NCBI GenBank assembly: GCA_029204225.1
Contig: CM055113.1
Location: 11,676,234 to 11,740,233 of the forward strand
Length of the DNA stretch: 64,000 bases
Reading direction: 5' to 3'
Source of the DNA: Diphasiastrum complanatum
Lineage: Eukaryota; Streptophyta; Lycopodiopsida; Lycopodiales; Lycopodiaceae
In this document: in pieces, positions 63,301 through 64,000 of the stretch
Layout: every line of letters begins with the position of its first letter
How positions within the stretch are numbered: the stretch's first letter is position 1
The notes under the pieces: generated by a model
What the model was told of the DNA's origin: nothing
Databases searched by the model: none
What the model saw: only the letters and a program-made list of their open reading frames with translations
Position numbers and translations under genes: made by a program

Positions 63301-64000
63301 GTAGCGAGGAGGGGGAACCCGCCACTTGAAATATTGACAGATAGCCATTGAATTTCTTCACCCATAGGTTGATTGCCTTCAAAGACATGTTCCAGTCTCC
63401 CATGATAGCAATCGGGTGGTCACCGTTAGCAGCCGCTTTAAGAACTTTAGAAAGCTGACAAAGCATGCTACGCCTGGCGGGGCCCAGCTGTTTTTGTGGT
63501 ACATATACTCCACCCAGTATCCATGACTTACTTCCTAGTCTTGCACCAGATACCTGCACGAGGATCCAGTTCGGGTGCTCCACCCCGACCGGGAAGGCCG
63601 CCAGACTCTTATGAATAGCTAGGGCCACTCCCCGCTCTCCGGTATCACCCTTGCGGGCGGGGCGCTCAAACACAAAGTACTCATGAAAATTTAGAGGCCA
63701 ACTCCCGGCGTAGGCCCGAGTCTCCTGTAGTGCGAGGCAAGCTAGGCGCTCCCTCCTGAGAAGTAAAGCCACTTCCGTCCGCCTACCTGAGATACCATTG
63801 ATGTTAAGGGTCATCAATCCATTCACCTCCGGTCTCACTTTTGGCATGGGTGGAACTGGGCGACATCGTCCGCCTCGGTCATGGTAATTGCGATAAACAC
63901 GTGCAAATAGGCGGAGCTTCCTATAGCAACGGATCGCCTCAAGAAAGTCACGGGTATCGCCGCGAATGTACACATCAAACCGACGGAACTTAGTTCCCCC
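60398..64000 (-). CDS. LINE ORF: endonuclease and reverse transcriptase, partial
   Basis: The frame is open for 1200 codons from the window edge (still open at 64000) to the TAA at 60398-60400, so the start is not seen. Residue numbers count from the Val at 63973. Order: AP-type endonuclease, residues about 52-265 (NINGISG, catalytic Glu in LQETRAY at 84, MGDWNM at 191-196, SDHWPV at 260-265); a spacer; reverse transcriptase about 500-790 with AFIDFRKAYD (651-660), VQRGVRQGCPASP and the active site LLYADDVVLL (751-760). The C-terminal zinc finger CVMCGEDGKGDCIGHLLLSC spans 1070-1089. The protein nicks target DNA and copies its own RNA at the nick. All visible catalytic residues are present. 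A separate ORF1 may lie outside the window. Confidence 0.93.
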   Translation of the reverse strand, partial: GGTKFRRFDVYIRGDTRDFLEAIRCYRKLRLFARVYRNYHDRGGRCRPVPPMPKVRPEVNGLMTLNINGISGRRTEVALLLRRERLACLALQETRAYAGSWPLNFHEYFVFERPARKGDTGERGVALAIHKSLAAFPVGVEHPNWILVQVSGARLGSKSWILGGVYVPQKQLGPARRSMLCQLSKVLKAAANGDHPIAIMGDWNMSLKAINLWVKKFNGYLSIFQVAGSPSSLHTKTGKGRTAIDHFLVNSSARDLLSRPKVDRNCDLSDHWPVLSRVRSSKSFPNPTPPQPTPPNFDRSRLKFVRREMLLHPGWGELDRVISDPTSELHMETLCGMFQETSLRVAKELGVLTPPLPKKTVGLASNAIRHALKRRSQAWTQLRLHGSIESWNKWQEEAARVKLLLQVASVKNFDRIIERGKMLARSGDYKQFWRWLKNLMGRRSGVGGCQPMTDKSGQLQACPDRILRIWHEHYSSLLRDSSGHSLDPGFWHQHSVTQSRHLHEINGALSWGEVIRFVRKAKSNKAPGVDLLPAEWFKCVLEDPEGPRTPMTRALMALMTRMWETGRIPEALNTSILVSIPKKGDLSRADNYRGISLIPVALKILTSILVGRLAGSLESDGFFLRGQAGFRKLEECAGQVVSLQEIILRRRNSGLPTFAAFIDFRKAYDMVPHGALLHKLAAVGVCGRMLDFFKGLYAHSSVRVRVGSGLSEPIPVQRGVRQGCPASPTLFNIFINDIIDENVALGVLVPGLGNKIQALLYADDVVLLADSPQKLQEALNRIFVWATKWEMDFGYDKCQVMIWSPNRNLGRDFSFFLGTTQLQQCQSYKYLGVTLTPDWNIREAIKDRHASGLKALNGMRHLLVSRKVPMNSRILLIKVVLVPVLAFGAELFGMHDQKSFNSLQGIINTAVKWTLEKAEKSTSVCSSIICREFNIPPLAASFASHRIRILNKLPSLHTWAPLLVASSPKVAFRLGSKWTWFQRTNNWVNKFTSRGQRNEKGIKMSTWDRWDIQRGSIGLSNYIKHGFLASRKYLARGGLKGNKVNRGLRLLALLRMGGLVLNQRAIRFGIADPCIRDTCVMCGEDGKGDCIGHLLLSCPTLSEHRKRLLQPAIDWLNDRNLGTLAVEKKWPVLVGGHIGGKRLPMWGGVPGKNTPKWGYERMAEFLAEVIPLLMKKFANSRVRTTHPPDAGSGTGSGGSL

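Larger units (their letters stand above)
59895..64000 (-). mobile_element. LINE (non-LTR retrotransposon), 5' end beyond window
   Basis: At least 4.1 kb: poly(A) tail, a GC-rich 3' untranslated region of about 490 bp (59909-60397), and one open frame that reaches the window edge. The base composition is visibly richer in GC than the surrounding DNA. The open frame has no stop or frameshift. This contrasts with every other element here apart from copia E and suggests a recent insertion. Confidence 0.9.

Noticed and set aside
1-64000. CRISPR arrays, bacterial operons, phage modules, rRNA or tRNA genes
   Set aside because: No evenly spaced short repeats with unique spacers, no ribosome-binding-site-led gene strings, and no cloverleaf or rRNA text were seen. 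Tandem repeats here belong to LTR elements.

Overview
This window looks like nuclear DNA of a land plant with a large, repeat-rich genome. The evidence is one plant-type plastid-division gene (minD) in a sea of Ty1/copia, Ty3/gypsy and LINE sequences, initiator-Met-tRNA primer sites (TGGTATCAGAGC), and AT-rich spacers. I see no bacterial operons, phage, CRISPR arrays, rRNA or tRNA genes. A fern or another large-genome plant would fit, but the species cannot be fixed from the sequence.

Layout. 1-10.3 kb: decayed fragments of a gypsy protease (-), three copia elements (one +, one -, one +) and a 760-bp inverted-repeat element. 10.3-13.6 kb: mostly unassigned, with one organelle-like patch. 13.6-20.4 kb: three more copia relics and an unidentified coding relic (17.4-18.8 kb). 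20.4-23.3 kb: a truncated copy of an LTR family I call X. 23.3-27.3 kb: degenerate sequence, a copia protease relic, a duplicated GC-rich block and an X LTR fragment. 27.3-43.75 kb: a Ty3/gypsy element split within its protease by a 13.5-kb nest. An X element (29499-43018, duplication CTACG) carries a second X in opposite orientation inside its 5' LTR (29949-35027, duplication GTCGG) and a young copia in its leader (36298-39634, duplication GGTGC). 43.75-44.67 kb: copia scrap and a solo LTR (duplication CCACT). 46.2-47.5 kb: minD, the only convincing host gene. 49.6-50.9 kb: LINE relic. 51.8-58.6 kb: a copia element split by a second non-autonomous LTR element, Z (51902-57182, duplication GTGGG). 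58.6-59.9 kb: gypsy integrase and copia relics. 59.9 kb to the end: a long LINE in antisense, inserted in the copia reverse transcriptase.

The most interesting content is the two non-autonomous LTR families. X (1.2-1.3 kb LTRs, iMet primer site) and Z (1.15-1.2 kb LTRs, Asp-type primer site) each keep LTRs, primer site, purine tract and target duplications. Neither shows reverse transcriptase or integrase. Each instead carries a long, broken open frame that I do not recognise. They are probably mobilised in trans, and no intact partner is visible here. minD is expected to place the plastid division ring. It shows an apparent TATA box, and an upstream open frame ends 17 bases before its most likely start.
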